Part shown: one piece after another, positions 5,055 through 5,066 of the stretch | Layout: each line of letters opens with the position of its first letter | Position numbering within the stretch: the stretch's first letter is position 1 | Origin: Propionibacteriaceae bacterium | Lineage (GTDB): Bacteria > Actinomycetota > Actinomycetes > Propionibacteriales > Propionibacteriaceae | Direction of reading: 5' to 3' | Assembly: GCA_003153855.1 (NCBI GenBank) | Contig: PMBM01000170.1 | Location: 6,088 to 11,153, forward strand | Length of the DNA: 5,066 nt | Translations under genes and position numbers: made by a program | Notes under the pieces: model-generated | Told to the model about the DNA's origin: nothing | The model's input: only the letters and a program-made list of their open reading frames with translations | The model's database searches: none

Positions 5055-5066
5055 ATGTCGGCTGAA
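5055..5066 (+). CDS. First codons of a plus-strand gene (cut by right edge)
   Basis: ATG TCG GCT GAA (M-S-A-E) is preceded by GGGAGG (5044-5049) with 5-nt spacing, a good actinobacterial translation start. Only four codons are visible, so no product can be given. The ATG at 5042 hits a stop after seven codons and is not an alternative. The call rests on the ribosome-binding site alone. Confidence 0.45.

Noticed and set aside
1..5066. CRISPR array, tRNA, rRNA, insertion sequence or long direct repeats
   Set aside because: No periodic repeats, cloverleaf-like sequences, rRNA signatures or transposase with terminal repeats were seen in the window.

Overview
The window is GC-rich chromosomal DNA from an actinobacterium. 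GTG starts, purine-rich Shine-Dalgarno sequences, a Tat-type lipoprotein and a mycothiol-dependent-type enzyme (mycothiol is an actinobacterial thiol) all fit this. I cannot name the genus. No tRNA, rRNA, CRISPR array or intact mobile element is visible.

Layout. Positions 1-1425 (minus strand) carry a metal-transport pair. A soluble MgtE-type regulator with PRC-barrel, MgtE_N and CBS domains comes first. One base after its stop, the N-terminus of an NRAMP-family divalent-metal transporter begins and runs off the left edge. Positions 1426-1834 are a roughly 400-bp leader and spacer with several inverted repeats, one resembling a DtxR/IdeR-type metal-repressor box. Positions 1835-2677 (minus) encode a lipoprotein polysaccharide deacetylase of carbohydrate esterase family 4 with all main catalytic motifs. 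A strong hyphenated dyad at 2735-2767 lies upstream of its putative promoter. Positions 2957-3469 (minus) encode a four-helix DUF2127 membrane protein that looks leaderless.

Positions 3470-4105 hold no intact gene, but the minus strand carries a decayed tyrosine-recombinase (integrase) gene. Recognisable pieces lie in order in alternating frames, and the C-terminal catalytic residues are lost. This marks an old integration event. Positions 4106-4720 (plus) encode a DinB-fold, maleylpyruvate-isomerase-like protein. A hairpin follows it, then a spacer of about 330 bp, and what looks like the first four codons of a plus-strand gene at the right edge.

The regulator and NRAMP genes almost certainly form one translationally coupled operon for metal homeostasis. 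The other genes look like separate transcription units with no evident shared pathway. I found no convincing undescribed multi-gene system. The most interesting items are the channel-less MgtE/NRAMP pair with its possible metal-responsive operator, the dyad upstream of the deacetylase, the apparently leaderless DUF2127 gene and the integrase remnant.
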